This document shows positions 1 through 9,221 of a stretch of 64,000 nucleotides of DNA, piece after piece (the first letter of the stretch is position 1; every line of letters starts with the position of its first letter). The DNA is from Clostridium sp. cel8 (GTDB lineage: Bacteria > Bacillota > Clostridia > Clostridiales > Clostridiaceae). Where the stretch lies: contig NZ_JACGAG010000010.1 in NCBI RefSeq assembly GCF_014050525.1, forward strand, positions 1 through 64,000, in the 5' to 3' direction. A program made the position numbers and the translations under genes. Below the pieces are notes generated by a model that had not been told where the DNA came from, ran no database searches, and saw only the letters and a program-made list of their open reading frames with translations.

Positions 1-314
1 AATTTTTAACTTTTATTTTTCAATCTATAATATTTTCTTTTTCTTGTATTTAATTTTTTAATTATGCTCATATCTATTAGTCAATTTATATTGTATTTAG
101 TCAAAAGTTTCTATATTTATAGAAACTATGATAGCAACTTTCTTTTATTAAAAAAATATATATTTCAGTTAGCTCGAAGTCAAGTGTCTTATTTACTTTT
201 AAATATATATATCATAAATTAGATGTATATGGAGGATAGATTAAAGAAGAAAGAAGTGTTCACATTATCAACTATAAAATAGAACACTATAAGGAAATAG
301 TAAAGTTCTGTTTT
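1..314. other. left-edge intergenic region, no gene
   Basis: This AT-rich stretch lies at the window edge and I see no convincing reading frame in it. It holds one perfect inverted repeat at 106-127, annotated separately. A GGAGG at 231-235 has no usable start codon behind it. It may contain the 3' region of the minus-strand hydrolase transcript and the 5' region of something outside the window. Confidence 0.5.
106..127. repeat. 22-bp palindrome
   Basis: The arms AGTTTCTATA and TATAGAAACT are perfectly complementary around a TT centre. It has no T-run after it, so it is more like a protein-binding dyad than a terminator. The gene it would serve is not in the window. Confidence 0.4.
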
Positions 315-1091
315 CTACTTATCAATCAATTCAGTGCGAAAAAACTCTGATGTACAGTCTAATACTTCATCTTCCCAATCCTTTCTGTTAAATGTATGAT
401 CAGACCCTTCAATAGGATGCAAAAATGCATTTTCTCCATAGATATCAAGATAACGCTCTGAAGTCTTAAAAGGCACTGTTTCATCCAAATTTCCATGAAT
501 CAAAAGTACATTTTTATCATATACTGAAGATCTATTAAATATATCCAAACCATTTAATGCTTTTACGAAGTCAATTCCAACACAAAATCCTCCAATATCA
601 AGAAATCCTTTATTTTGAATTGTATCAACATTTTTATCAGTTTCAAAGTTTTTTACTATTTCTCCCATATTACCTGCAGGCGCCCATAGACAAAGTGCTT
701 TAACACTCTCCTTGCAATCACCTGCAAGTATACTCGAAACAGCACCACCCATGCTGAGTCCTAAAACTCCTATATTATTATTATCCACAAATTCAAGTCC
801 TTTTACATAATTTAATATATCCTTTGCCTCTTGAAGTTCTGTAAGTATTGTCATATCTACAAACTCTCCATCACTTTCACCACTTCCACTAAAATCAAAT
901 CTTACACTTCCAATTCCTATCTTTTCAAGCATCCTTGACAACTTTACAAATATAAAATGTTTTTCAGCTTTATTTCCTGTAAATCCATGAAACATACAAA
1001 CCATTGAAATTTTATTCTTCATATTATCTGGTACATGCATCATTCCTCTTAAAGTAAGCCCTCTGCTTTGAATTTCAACTGACTTTTGCAT
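315..1091 (-). CDS. alpha/beta hydrolase (serine esterase/peptidase family)
   Basis: A 258-aa cytoplasmic alpha/beta-hydrolase-fold protein without a signal peptide. The oxyanion-hole segment HGFTG is near residue 35, the nucleophile elbow GLSMGG puts the catalytic Ser at about 113, and the acid and base are in GNLDETVP and GSDHTFNR near the C-terminus. An ATG lies 15 codons further upstream, but GGAGG sits just before the ATG at 1091, so I chose that start. The family includes acyl esterases and BAAT/Dlh-like peptidases, and the substrate cannot be read from the sequence. It is transcribed alone, next to the ferritin-like gene on the same strand. Confidence 0.85.
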   Translation of the reverse strand: MQKSVEIQSRGLTLRGMMHVPDNMKNKISMVCMFHGFTGNKAEKHFIFVKLSRMLEKIGIGSVRFDFSGSGESDGEFVDMTILTELQEAKDILNYVKGLEFVDNNNIGVLGLSMGGAVSSILAGDCKESVKALCLWAPAGNMGEIVKNFETDKNVDTIQNKGFLDIGGFCVGIDFVKALNGLDIFNRSSVYDKNVLLIHGNLDETVPFKTSERYLDIYGENAFLHPIEGSDHTFNRKDWEDEVLDCTSEFFRTELIDK

Positions 1092-1199
1092 ATATATACC
1101 TCCATTAACATAAAATCTACATTTACTTTTGAACACATTGATTATAATTTTACTATAAAGATATAATTCAAAGCAAACTTAGCTTAATTCCAGAAAATA

Positions 1200-1682
1200 C
1201 TACACAATCTCATCAAGTAAATTTGAAAAGTATTCCACATGTGATTTTTCTTCTTCTAATATAACTTCTAAAGTATCTTTTACATCTTTTTCAGAAACAC
1301 CTTTATACATATGTGAATATACATCAACTGTAAGCTTTTCTGTTTCTATAGCATGTTCTATTGCAGTTTTTAAATCACAAAATGCATCATCAGGCTGTTC
1401 TTTTTGATCAAAGACTTTATTTTCTATTAAATCTTTCAAATATGCAGTTACTTCTTCATCAAACAGATAATCCGGCTCAGTGTCAATTTTTTTAGAAGCC
1501 TCATCAAATAGTTTTTGAAATTTTTCACGGTGTATAAACTCTTGTCCTGCTGCGGATTTTAAAAATTCTTTTATCTTTCCTTTAGTATGTCTTGCTCCAT
1601 TTGTATAAAATTTATATCCCTCATCTTCCATAATCAATGCAATTTTAAGCATTTCACAAGAATTAAAATTATTTTGTGGCAT
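1200..1682 (-). CDS. ferritin-like / rubrerythrin-type diiron protein
   Basis: A 160-aa all-helical protein of the ferritin-like superfamily. Metal-ligand type motifs are visible: EDEGYKFY near residue 20, EFIHREKF near 50, AIETEKL near 112 and EEEKSHVEYF near 145. This is the four-helix ExxH pattern of rubrerythrin diiron sites. The rubredoxin domain of classical rubrerythrins is absent. A role in peroxide or iron handling in the cytoplasm is an inference from the family. GGGGAG lies eight bases before the ATG. Confidence 0.8.
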   Translation of the reverse strand: MPQNNFNSCEMLKIALIMEDEGYKFYTNGARHTKGKIKEFLKSAAGQEFIHREKFQKLFDEASKKIDTEPDYLFDEEVTAYLKDLIENKVFDQKEQPDDAFCDLKTAIEHAIETEKLTVDVYSHMYKGVSEKDVKDTLEVILEEEKSHVEYFSNLLDEIV

Positions 1683-1945
1683 AAATATTACTCCCCTTCT
1701 AATAATTTCCTAGATAATTAAATGATACATATAAATATTTTATTTATCAATACATAATTATTATTGAATAAGTTTAAATATAATCAATCTATACCTAAAA
1801 TATATATTTAATATCTATTTTCGTACTTGTATATAACTTTACCAATAAGTCCTCTAATTACCTAACATATTTTTTTAGATATTGTGCAAACTCTAATTAT
1901 AAGTAATTAATACTTATTAAAATATTCTAAAGAGGAGTGATTAAC

Positions 1946-2146
1946 ATGGCATCAAATAACAGTAATAAATTAGTAGTACCTGAAGCTAAGGAAAAATTGA
2001 ACCAATTTAAAATGGAATCTGCAAGAGAAGTTGGAGTAAATTTAAAACAGGGTTATAATGGAGATCTTACTGCAAGAGAAGCCGGCTCCGTTGGTGGAAA
2101 TATGGTAAAAAAGATGATTGAAGCATATGAGCAAAATATGAAATAA
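1946..2146 (+). CDS. alpha/beta-type small acid-soluble spore protein
   Basis: A 66-aa SASP that coats DNA in the dormant spore core and protects it from UV and heat. It has the family's length and both conserved blocks: KMESAREVGV, the germination-protease cleavage region, and GDLTAREAGSVGGNMVKKMI. AGAGGAG precedes the ATG at 1946; an in-frame GTG at 1937 falls inside that ribosome binding site and is rejected. It stands alone between its own leader and two tandem hairpins. Expression in the forespore by sigma G is expected for the family, but I could not pick out a clear sigma-G promoter. Confidence 0.95.
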   Translation: MASNNSNKLVVPEAKEKLNQFKMESAREVGVNLKQGYNGDLTAREAGSVGGNMVKKMIEAYEQNMK

Positions 2147-2147
2147 T

Positions 2148-2214
2148 AAAGTAATTTAATACAATTAAATTACTTTAAATTAGGATTGAATTTTTTAAAA
2201 ATTCAATCCTTTTT
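2148..2214 (+). terminator. tandem hairpins after the SASP gene
   Basis: The first hairpin has 12-bp arms (2148-2159 and 2165-2176). The second has 10-bp arms (2182-2191 and 2201-2210) and ends in a T-rich tail, so it is the likely intrinsic terminator. Confidence 0.75.
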
Positions 2215-2339
2215 ATATATTTCTTAATAATTAGAATACTAAATATAGATTTCAAAAATTTCTAATATATATATTTATCTCCTATTTATATGTTATTATT
2301 ATAATTAGTATATTAAAAAGTATAGGGGGATAATTATAA

Positions 2340-4157
2340 ATGATAAAAAAAACTTTTTCTTGTATTTCTTATATAACGATATCAATTTTTCTTATTTTAA
2401 GTAGCAGTATTTCAAATGTACAAGCACAAGATGTAATCTCACAAAAAACATCTAGTCCAATTACTGTTAGTATAAACGGTATAAATATCTCATCTGATAT
2501 AAACAAACCTTATCAGGATTTAAATTCAATAGTAATGATTCCTTTAAATTCAATTTACAAAAATCTTGGAAATGACTTCAATCTTAAAATGAACAAAGAC
2601 TATGTTCTACTAAGTAATTCCTCATACAACATAACACTTAAAAATAATTATAAAAAAATATCATCAAATGGTAAAACAATAACCTTATCTACAGCTCCTG
2701 TGATAAAAAACAATATTATTTATGTTCCACTTGAATTTTTTAGTAAAGTTCTAGGAAAAACAATAAATTGGAATAGCTATACTAAAGTTGCAAAAATATG
2801 TACACCTTATAAAAATGAAGAAAGTTATTTTAAAGATTCACTTAATTCAAATACATATTCTTATATATCCCAGAAATTGAACACCTATATGACTTTACTT
2901 CAAAAATATGATAATTTTCATGGAAGTGTTCTTGTAGCTAAAGGCGGAAATATACTTTTAAATAAAGGCTATAGTAAATCTGACTTCGAGCAAAATATTG
3001 ATAACTCTCCACAAACTGAATTTCCAATAGGCTCTATGACAAAACAATTTACAGCTATGGCTATAATGCAACTAGAGGAAAAAGGTCTTCTAAGTGAAGA
3101 TGATCCTATATCTAAGTATATACCTGACTATCCAAAAGGTAATACTATAACTATCAAAAACCTTTTAACTCATACTTCAGGAATAGTAAATTATACAAAT
3201 TTACCTGAGTTTTGGACTATGAAAACTGATTCTTTTAAAGATATACAAAATGTGATTAACTTATTTAAAAATAAGCCACTTGAATTCGAACCTGGTACAA
3301 AATTTTCATATTCAAATTCAGGCTACGTTTTACTTGGATATATAATTACAAAGGTTACTGGTACAAGTTACATAGATTACCTTAAGGAAAATATTTTTAA
3401 ACCTTTGAATATGAATAATACAGGAATAGCTTATAATGGTTCTGACAAATTATATACCTCTTCAGGATATAGCGGATATCTTGATATATATCCAATAGAT
3501 GATGAAATGACTCTAAATGGAACTTATGGTGCTGGTTCACTGTATTCAACTACAGAAGACCTATATAAATGGGATAGAGCTCTTTATACAGAAAAATTAG
3601 TGAGTAATTCAACTTTAAATAAGATTTTTACAGGCTATGTCAAAGTTGGTGAATATCAACCTTATTATGGATATGGTTGGATGATCACTGATGGGAAATA
3701 CGGAAAAGAAATATATCATGGTGGAAATATATTAGGATTTACAAGCAACATTGCAAGGTATCCAGAAAATGATCTTACTATAATTCTTCTTACAAATGTA
3801 GGTTATTATAATTTAAACTCTCTAAATGATACTCTTGCAGACATATGCATGGGTGGAAGTTATACACTGCCAACACCTAAAACTGAAATTAATCTAGATA
3901 GTAAAATTTTAGAAAAATATGCTGGAACATATTATTTAAATGCAAATCAGCAAAATATCACTATAAAAAATGAAAATGGTAATCTTTACTATGAACCAAC
4001 TGAAGGCATAAAATATCAGCTCTTTCCTGAATCTTCAAAGAAATTCTTTCTTAAAGAAGCAGATTTAGAAATAGAGTTCATTACAGGAAGTAAAGACAGT
4101 ATTTATGGTCTTAAGTTTTATAAAGACGGTGTATCTATGATTGCTCACAGGAAATAG
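2340..4157 (+). CDS. secreted beta-lactamase-fold serine hydrolase with copper-amine-oxidase-like N-domain
   Basis: A 605-aa exported protein. Residues 1-29 form a signal peptide (lysines, hydrophobic core, AQA). Residues of about 40-155 resemble the copper amine oxidase-like N-terminal (stalk) domain common in clostridial cell-surface proteins. From about 180 comes a class C beta-lactamase / penicillin-binding-protein-like domain with SMTK as the Ser-x-x-Lys nucleophile motif, YSN as the second motif and HGG as the third. The C-terminal 90 residues are a beta-rich tail. The function is probably peptide or ester hydrolysis at the wall rather than antibiotic resistance. GGGGGA precedes the ATG, and a strong terminator follows. 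Confidence 0.85.
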   Translation: MIKKTFSCISYITISIFLILSSSISNVQAQDVISQKTSSPITVSINGINISSDINKPYQDLNSIVMIPLNSIYKNLGNDFNLKMNKDYVLLSNSSYNITLKNNYKKISSNGKTITLSTAPVIKNNIIYVPLEFFSKVLGKTINWNSYTKVAKICTPYKNEESYFKDSLNSNTYSYISQKLNTYMTLLQKYDNFHGSVLVAKGGNILLNKGYSKSDFEQNIDNSPQTEFPIGSMTKQFTAMAIMQLEEKGLLSEDDPISKYIPDYPKGNTITIKNLLTHTSGIVNYTNLPEFWTMKTDSFKDIQNVINLFKNKPLEFEPGTKFSYSNSGYVLLGYIITKVTGTSYIDYLKENIFKPLNMNNTGIAYNGSDKLYTSSGYSGYLDIYPIDDEMTLNGTYGAGSLYSTTEDLYKWDRALYTEKLVSNSTLNKIFTGYVKVGEYQPYYGYGWMITDGKYGKEIYHGGNILGFTSNIARYPENDLTIILLTNVGYYNLNSLNDTLADICMGGSYTLPTPKTEINLDSKILEKYAGTYYLNANQQNITIKNENGNLYYEPTEGIKYQLFPESSKKFFLKEADLEIEFITGSKDSIYGLKFYKDGVSMIAHRK

Positions 4158-4160
4158 ATA

Positions 4161-4210
4161 AAAAGTATCAGTAGATTTTTTAACCTTCAAAATCTACTGA
4201 TACTTTTTTA
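4161..4210 (+). terminator. intrinsic terminator
   Basis: A long hairpin (AAAAGTATCAGTAGATTTT paired with its complement) runs into a T-run. The stem core ATCAGTAGATTT recurs in the terminator after gnd at 12584-12626. Confidence 0.85.
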
Positions 4211-4257
4211 TGTTCATTAATGATTACTATTCTTATATTTTAGATTTTGTCACATAC

Positions 4258-4287
4258 TTGACATATATATGAATTATAATCTAAAAT
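4258..4287 (+). promoter_or_regulatory. putative sigma-A promoter for the MBOAT operon
   Basis: TTGACA at 4258-4263 and TAAAAT at 4282-4287 are separated by 18 bp. They lie about 95 bp before the MBOAT start, and nothing else in that gap is a better candidate. Confidence 0.5.
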
Positions 4288-4380
4288 GTTAATGTTTAAT
4301 TTTAAACTTACCAAAAATAGATAAATAGGCCAGTATATTCATATGATGAGTTTTTTATGCTTAAAAGGAGGTTTCTTAAC

Positions 4381-5847
4381 TTGTATTTTAACTCAATGCA
4401 ATTTTTAATATTTTTCCCTATTGTATCAATTCTTTACTTTATTATACCTCACAAAGTGCGATGGATATGGCTTCTAATATCAAGCTATTACTTTTATATG
4501 AGTGCCAATCCAAAATATTTGATTTTACTTGTTACATGCACAATGACTACATATATTGGTGGACTTTTAATAGGAAAGTCAAATAAAATAGGTACAAAAA
4601 AATTATTCGTTTTTCTAAGTATGTCGAGTAATCTAGGAATATTATTCTTATTTAAATACTATAATTTTTTCACTTCAAGCTTAATACGAATACTATCAAA
4701 CTTTGGTATTTCTATTAGCATTCCATCATTTGATGTTATTATGCCTATAGGACTTTCATTTTACACTTTTCAAGCTTTAAGTTATATAATGGATGTTTAT
4801 AGAGGGGATATAGAAGTTGAATTAAATCCTTTTAAGTATGCTTTATTTGTGTCCTTTTTTCCACAATTGTTATCTGGCCCTATTCAGAAGTCAAAAAACT
4901 TTATGCATCAAATATATGATAGACACTACTTTGATTACACCAGAGTAAAAAATGGACTCCTTTTGATGTTATGGGGATATTTTCAGAAAACTATGTTTGC
5001 AGATAAAATAGCTCCATTTATAAATACTGTTTATAATAATCCTGCAAACCATAGAGGACTTGAAGTAATTTTAGCTACAGTATTATTTGCTTTCCAACTT
5101 TATTGTGATTTTTCATCATACTCTGATATAGCAATAGGCGCTGCTGAAGTTATGGGATTTAAACTATCCAAAAACTTTGAAAGACCTTATTTTGCAAAAT
5201 CAATAAGAGAATTTTGGAAAAGATGGCATATTTCACTTACTAGCTGGTTTATGGATTACTTGTATTTTCCTCTAGGAGGAAGTAGATGTAGCAAACTTAG
5301 AACTTATTTTAATGTTATGGTTGTATTTTTAGTAAGTGGTATATGGCATGGTGCAGGTTTCACCTTTATTATTTGGGGAGGACTACACGGTACTTATTAC
5401 ATAATTGGGAAAGTCATAAGTCCTATAAAAAGGAAACTTATAGAATTATTTAAAATTAGAACAAATGTCTTTAGCTATAAATTGATTCAAATAACAATTA
5501 ACTTTGTATTAATTGACTTTGCCTGGTTATTCTTCAGGGCAAACTCCTTCAAAGGTGCTATTATATTAATTAAAAATATGTTTTATTTTAATCCGTACAT
5601 ATTCATTGATGGTTCAGTATACAAACTAGGAGTTGATTCATTAAATTTTTCTGTAGCAATGTTTAGTCTTTTTACAGTGTTAATTGTAAATTTACTCCAA
5701 AGAAATATGAATTTGAGATATGAACTTTCAAAACAAAATCTTGCATTCAGATGGTTTGTGTATTTTGCATCTTTGCTCATTATATTAATATTTGGTACAT
5801 ATGGATCAGAAACTGGTACTCAACAGTTCATATATTCTCAGTTTTAG
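4381..5847 (+). CDS. MBOAT family O-acyltransferase (DltB/AlgI-like)
   Basis: A 488-aa polytopic membrane enzyme that moves acyl groups from a cytoplasmic donor to an extracellular polymer. The N-terminal FNSMQFLIFFPIV and the segment WHGAGFTFIIWGGLHG, with the catalytic His in a late membrane helix, are diagnostic of the DltB/AlgI group. GGAGG at 4367-4371 is inside any reading from the upstream ATG at 4357, so the start is the TTG at 4381, nine bases after it; the resulting MYFNSMQFL matches the family start. The next gene's SGNH protein begins 12 bases on. With no DltA or DltC nearby, polysaccharide O-acetylation is likelier than teichoic acid D-alanylation. Confidence 0.9.
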   Translation: MYFNSMQFLIFFPIVSILYFIIPHKVRWIWLLISSYYFYMSANPKYLILLVTCTMTTYIGGLLIGKSNKIGTKKLFVFLSMSSNLGILFLFKYYNFFTSSLIRILSNFGISISIPSFDVIMPIGLSFYTFQALSYIMDVYRGDIEVELNPFKYALFVSFFPQLLSGPIQKSKNFMHQIYDRHYFDYTRVKNGLLLMLWGYFQKTMFADKIAPFINTVYNNPANHRGLEVILATVLFAFQLYCDFSSYSDIAIGAAEVMGFKLSKNFERPYFAKSIREFWKRWHISLTSWFMDYLYFPLGGSRCSKLRTYFNVMVVFLVSGIWHGAGFTFIIWGGLHGTYYIIGKVISPIKRKLIELFKIRTNVFSYKLIQITINFVLIDFAWLFFRANSFKGAIILIKNMFYFNPYIFIDGSVYKLGVDSLNFSVAMFSLFTVLIVNLLQRNMNLRYELSKQNLAFRWFVYFASLLIILIFGTYGSETGTQQFIYSQF

Positions 5848-5859
5848 GAGGAAATATTT

Positions 5860-6915
5860 GTGATTAAAAAAGCTTTTTTTAAATTTTCTATTTTTTTCGT
5901 AGTTTTAATATCTATAATTTCTCTCATAACTCCTATATTTATATTAAAAACAAATCATAGAGGTAAGCTTATAGAAGGATTATATAACCATACTGGCAAT
6001 TCATATGACGTGGTTTTAATGGGAGGAAGCCATATGAACAGTGGAATAGATCCAAATGTACTCTGGCACAACTATGGTATAACAAGCTTTAACTATGCAA
6101 CAGGTGGGCAATCTATAGATTTAACTTACTATATACTAAAAGAAGTTCTAAAGACACACAAAAATCCTATTGTAGTTGTAGATGCCTATTACTTAGCAAG
6201 AACTGCTGAATATGGAGAAAAAGGATACATAAGCAACGCCCTTGATAACTTGAGATTTTCAATTAATAAACTAGAAGCAATACAAAATTGTGCTCCACTT
6301 AAAGATAGATTAAGTTATTTACTCCCATTTTTAAAATATCACTATAGATGGAATGAACTTACAGAAAGGGACTTTAATTATAGAAGCGATGAGGAATACT
6401 ATGCAAAAGGATTTGACGCAGGTACTAAAGTATATGGAAAGGATGACTCAACTGCAGACCAGACTTCACAGACAGTTTCAGGTACAGTAGATCTTCCAAA
6501 AAAATCATCAATTTATTTAAATAAAATTATAGACTTATGTAAAAAAAATAATTTAAAACTAATTCTTGTTAATACTCCTTGTGATTACAACGCTGAATCA
6601 GCTTCAAATGACTGGTCCCATAATCAAGCAAAACTTTTTAATAAGGTTAAAGAAATAGCAGAAAAAAACAATGTTCCTTTTATAAATTATAATGATAAAC
6701 TAGATGAAATACACTTAGACTTTAAAAAGGAAATGTATAATTCAGGACATTTAAACATTTGGGGTGCTGCAAAAATAAGTCTTGACTTTGGAAAATATTT
6801 AAGTGAAAATTACAATTTAAAAGATCATAGAAAAGATAAAAATTATAATCAATGGAATATAGATTATAAATATTCTCAAGTAGCAAAATATGTAACCTCA
6901 CAAAAAGAGTTTTGA
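5860..6915 (+). CDS. membrane-anchored SGNH-like protein (AlgJ/AlgX/DltD type), MBOAT partner
   Basis: A 351-aa protein with one N-terminal membrane anchor (about residues 8-28) and an extracytoplasmic SGNH-hydrolase-like domain. GGSHMNSGI near 55 supplies the nucleophile-type Ser, and SGHLNIWG near 300 supplies the catalytic His block. The start is a GTG eight bases after AGGAGG, which overlaps the stop codon of the MBOAT gene, so the two are coupled. MBOAT plus SGNH pairs finish acyl transfer to exopolysaccharide or wall polymers outside the membrane. The polymer is unknown because no polysaccharide synthesis genes are in the window. Confidence 0.8.
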   Translation: MIKKAFFKFSIFFVVLISIISLITPIFILKTNHRGKLIEGLYNHTGNSYDVVLMGGSHMNSGIDPNVLWHNYGITSFNYATGGQSIDLTYYILKEVLKTHKNPIVVVDAYYLARTAEYGEKGYISNALDNLRFSINKLEAIQNCAPLKDRLSYLLPFLKYHYRWNELTERDFNYRSDEEYYAKGFDAGTKVYGKDDSTADQTSQTVSGTVDLPKKSSIYLNKIIDLCKKNNLKLILVNTPCDYNAESASNDWSHNQAKLFNKVKEIAEKNNVPFINYNDKLDEIHLDFKKEMYNSGHLNIWGAAKISLDFGKYLSENYNLKDHRKDKNYNQWNIDYKYSQVAKYVTSQKEF

Positions 6916-6934
6916 ATAAATTCAAAACTCTTTT
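6903..6934 (+). terminator. intrinsic terminator
   Basis: 14-bp arms (6903-6916 and 6921-6934) that include the stop codon of the SGNH gene and end in TTTT. The symmetrical A/T flanks mean it could also stop minus-strand transcripts. Confidence 0.75.
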
Positions 6935-6946
6935 ATATACATAATT

Positions 6947-7138
6947 TTATTGAATTAATCTAACTTTTAAATAAAGAATTCTAAGTTGTTCCTTAAACTC
7001 ACGATCCTTGCACTTAGATAGATCTATCCTCTCTGTTTCTCCTTCTCTACACACTTCTGTTTTTTTGAAATCTTCTTTGTTAAATCTAGCATGATATTTT
7101 TGTCCATTATATAAAAAAGGGTACCATTTACTACACAA
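6947..7138 (-). CDS. small uncharacterised protein
   Basis: A possible 63-aa protein beginning with TTG. It is charged, with aromatic residues near the N-terminus (WYPFLYNGQKYHARF) and three cysteines. AAAAGGAG lies about 13 bases before the TTG, which is rather far. Amino-acid composition looks like real protein rather than AT-rich noise, but I do not recognise the family. It sits just downstream of the flavoprotein operon on the same strand. Confidence 0.45.
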   Translation of the reverse strand: MCSKWYPFLYNGQKYHARFNKEDFKKTEVCREGETERIDLSKCKDREFKEQLRILYLKVRLIQ

Positions 7139-7204
7139 TTTTTACTCTCATCTCCTTTTCATAAACAATCTCAATATATAAATAGCTCCACAAACAACAA
7201 TTTA

Positions 7205-7735
7205 CTATTTAATACTTCTTCCAAACTCTCTAACTTTTTCAAGTTCACTTGATTGTTTCATAGCACCCTTGCTAGACATGCCGCTTATAGTTATAATCCC
7301 CTTATCAGTCCAGTTCATATATCTATTAATTGCCTTATAACATTGAATAGAAGAATCATATACATTTTCTGAAGCTGAATTCAAAAGAAGAGCTGCACTT
7401 TTAATATTGTAGCCAACTTTACCTTTAGCATAAAATCTATCTATTACAGCTTTTATCTGTGAAGTCATAGTAAAATAATATACTGGGGATGCGTAGACAA
7501 TCATATCTGACTTGTCCATTATTTTATAAATATCTTGCATTCCATCTTTTTGAATGCATTCACCATCATGAGTGCGGCAGTACTCACAGGCCATACATGG
7601 ATTCACCTTAACACTGCTTAATTTTACAATATCTACAGTATTACCTGTTTCTCTTGCACCCTGTGCAAAAGCCTCTGCCATAATTTCTGTATTTCCACCC
7701 TTGCGTGGACTACCAGTAACAACTAAAATATTCAT
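7205..7735 (-). CDS. flavodoxin-like NAD(P)H:FMN reductase / iron-sulfur flavoprotein relative
   Basis: A 176-aa flavodoxin-fold oxidoreductase. The N-terminal beta strand and phosphate loop TGSPRKGGNT binds FMN, and ASPVYYFTMTSQIKAVIDRFY is the second conserved flavin region. At about 47-60, PCMACEYCRTHDGEC gives a CX2CX2CX5C set, the spacing used by iron-sulfur flavoproteins for a [4Fe-4S] cluster, so a cluster is plausible but unproved. GGAGG precedes the ATG. It is the last gene of a six-gene run that starts at 11273, and probably acts as a redox carrier. Confidence 0.85.
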   Translation of the reverse strand: MNILVVTGSPRKGGNTEIMAEAFAQGARETGNTVDIVKLSSVKVNPCMACEYCRTHDGECIQKDGMQDIYKIMDKSDMIVYASPVYYFTMTSQIKAVIDRFYAKGKVGYNIKSAALLLNSASENVYDSSIQCYKAINRYMNWTDKGIITISGMSSKGAMKQSSELEKVREFGRSIK

Positions 7736-7776
7736 AAAAGACCTCCATTGTTGTATGTTTTCTTTATATTATAACA

Positions 7777-8268
7777 TTAAATGAGGTCAATTTTTGAAAA
7801 ATCTATATTTCCCTTTTCATCAACTATTTTTTTATCTGCATTTACATACTCTATCTTTCCTACAAACATTTCATGTGAACCGGTAACTATAGAATCTACT
7901 ACCTTACACTCTATATTTACAGGACAATCTGAAAGTAAAGGAGCATTAATTGTCTTAGCTTCCTCAGTTTTTACTCCTATTTTCTTAAATTTATCTTCGT
8001 CCCTTCCACTATGATTTCCTAAGTAGTCAAACATCTTCTGCTGTTCTTTTCCCGGAATATTTACTACAAATACACCAGTTTCCTTAATCATATGATATGA
8101 AAATCTTGAAGGTACAATACCCACCATTATCATTGGTGGATCAAAACTACAATTACAACAATAAGCTACAGCAAGTGCATTATCCCTTCCTTTTTTATCT
8201 CTACAAGATACTAGTACCTTAGGTGCTGGTTGAAGAGATGATTTCTTATTTCCTTGAATTTTTTCCAT
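7777..8268 (-). CDS. flavin reductase family protein (FMN-binding split barrel)
   Basis: A 163-aa protein of the flavin reductase-like (DIM6/NTAB) split-barrel family. The pattern PAPKVLVSCRDKKGRDNALAVAY near 18-40 and PSRFSYHMIKETGVFVVNIP near 60-80 are typical FMN-binding regions. An in-frame GTG four codons upstream is rejected because AAAGGTGG directly precedes the ATG at 8268. It lies 30 bases behind the DUF89 gene and 41 before the flavodoxin-like gene, so the two flavoproteins may pass electrons to each other. Confidence 0.85.
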   Translation of the reverse strand: MEKIQGNKKSSLQPAPKVLVSCRDKKGRDNALAVAYCCNCSFDPPMIMVGIVPSRFSYHMIKETGVFVVNIPGKEQQKMFDYLGNHSGRDEDKFKKIGVKTEEAKTINAPLLSDCPVNIECKVVDSIVTGSHEMFVGKIEYVNADKKIVDEKGNIDFSKIDLI

Positions 8269-8298
8269 TTTAATTACCACCTTTAACTTAATTTTAAT

Positions 8299-9189
8299 CT
8301 ATTTTGCAATCATATTTCTTATATTTTTTTCATTTGCAAAAATTCCTGTGAACTTTTTCATATTAAATCTTTTAACAAACAAATCACATTTGCACAAAAA
8401 TATATAATATATATTCTTACCACATCCATATAATCCTTCAAAATTTCCCTGTCCTTTTGAAATTATTAAATCTGCACTTAATATTGCGTGTCTAGATTTT
8501 TCATTTATTTTATCTAACTGTGTACCTGGTATATTAGTCCCATTTTCTATAACATTAGCAATCTTATACATTCCTACATCTTCTGCATCTAAAATAGTTG
8601 CATCATTATATATTGGTTTTCCTCTTACAATTACATCTATATCTATTTCCGGATATGTTTTCTTTATAACGTCAATAAATACTTTATCAAAAACTATTTC
8701 ACCTGCATTGTCTATAATATAAGCTACTTTTTTAGCATTTTTCAATTCACCTATGAAATTCTTATATTCAACTTCATCAATAGGCTGATCTTTAGCATTT
8801 TTTATCAATCTTTTTAGCTCATTAACATCCACACTATCCATTGCCCCAAAATCAATAAAATTTCCTACCATAGCATACTTTAGTGCCGTAAGAACCTTAT
8901 CATCTGAATTATTAATAAAGTTTAAAATTTCTCCTTCCATTGAGAGCAACAAATTATTATACTTTATTTTTATATCATGATAAATATCTCCTAAATCAAG
9001 TTCATCATTTAAAGCTCTTATAACCTGTGAATTAAGATATGGTGATGTATCTTCTTTCTTAAGAGTTAAGATAATATTAAATACTTTTTTCATAAATTCT
9101 AACTTTTTTTCTTCATCTTTTTCATATTGACTAAATAAAGAATCCGTTCTGTTTATAGTACAGTAAATACATTCCAAACAAATATCCAT
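8299..9189 (-). CDS. DUF89 / ARMT1-like domain protein
   Basis: A 296-aa protein of the DUF89 family, whose studied members are metal-dependent phosphatases that repair or clear damaged phosphometabolites. The metal and phosphate motifs are present: IIDNAGEIVFDK with DNAGE at 160-164, and SKGQGNFEG at about 244-252. The N-terminus holds CLECIYC, common in bacterial and archaeal members. It follows two ferredoxin-MinD genes on the same strand, a pairing repeatedly seen in anaerobes. The start has only a G-run at some distance, so its position is less sure. The substrate is unknown. Confidence 0.8.
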   Translation of the reverse strand: MDICLECIYCTINRTDSLFSQYEKDEEKKLEFMKKVFNIILTLKKEDTSPYLNSQVIRALNDELDLGDIYHDIKIKYNNLLLSMEGEILNFINNSDDKVLTALKYAMVGNFIDFGAMDSVDVNELKRLIKNAKDQPIDEVEYKNFIGELKNAKKVAYIIDNAGEIVFDKVFIDVIKKTYPEIDIDVIVRGKPIYNDATILDAEDVGMYKIANVIENGTNIPGTQLDKINEKSRHAILSADLIISKGQGNFEGLYGCGKNIYYIFLCKCDLFVKRFNMKKFTGIFANEKNIRNMIAK

Positions 9190-9221
9190 GTATACATCAT
9201 GCCCCCCAAATCAATATATTT

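Noticed and set aside
4357-4380. ATG start for the MBOAT gene
   Set aside because: The GGAGG would lie inside the coding sequence; the TTG at 4381 has ideal spacing and matches the family N-terminus.
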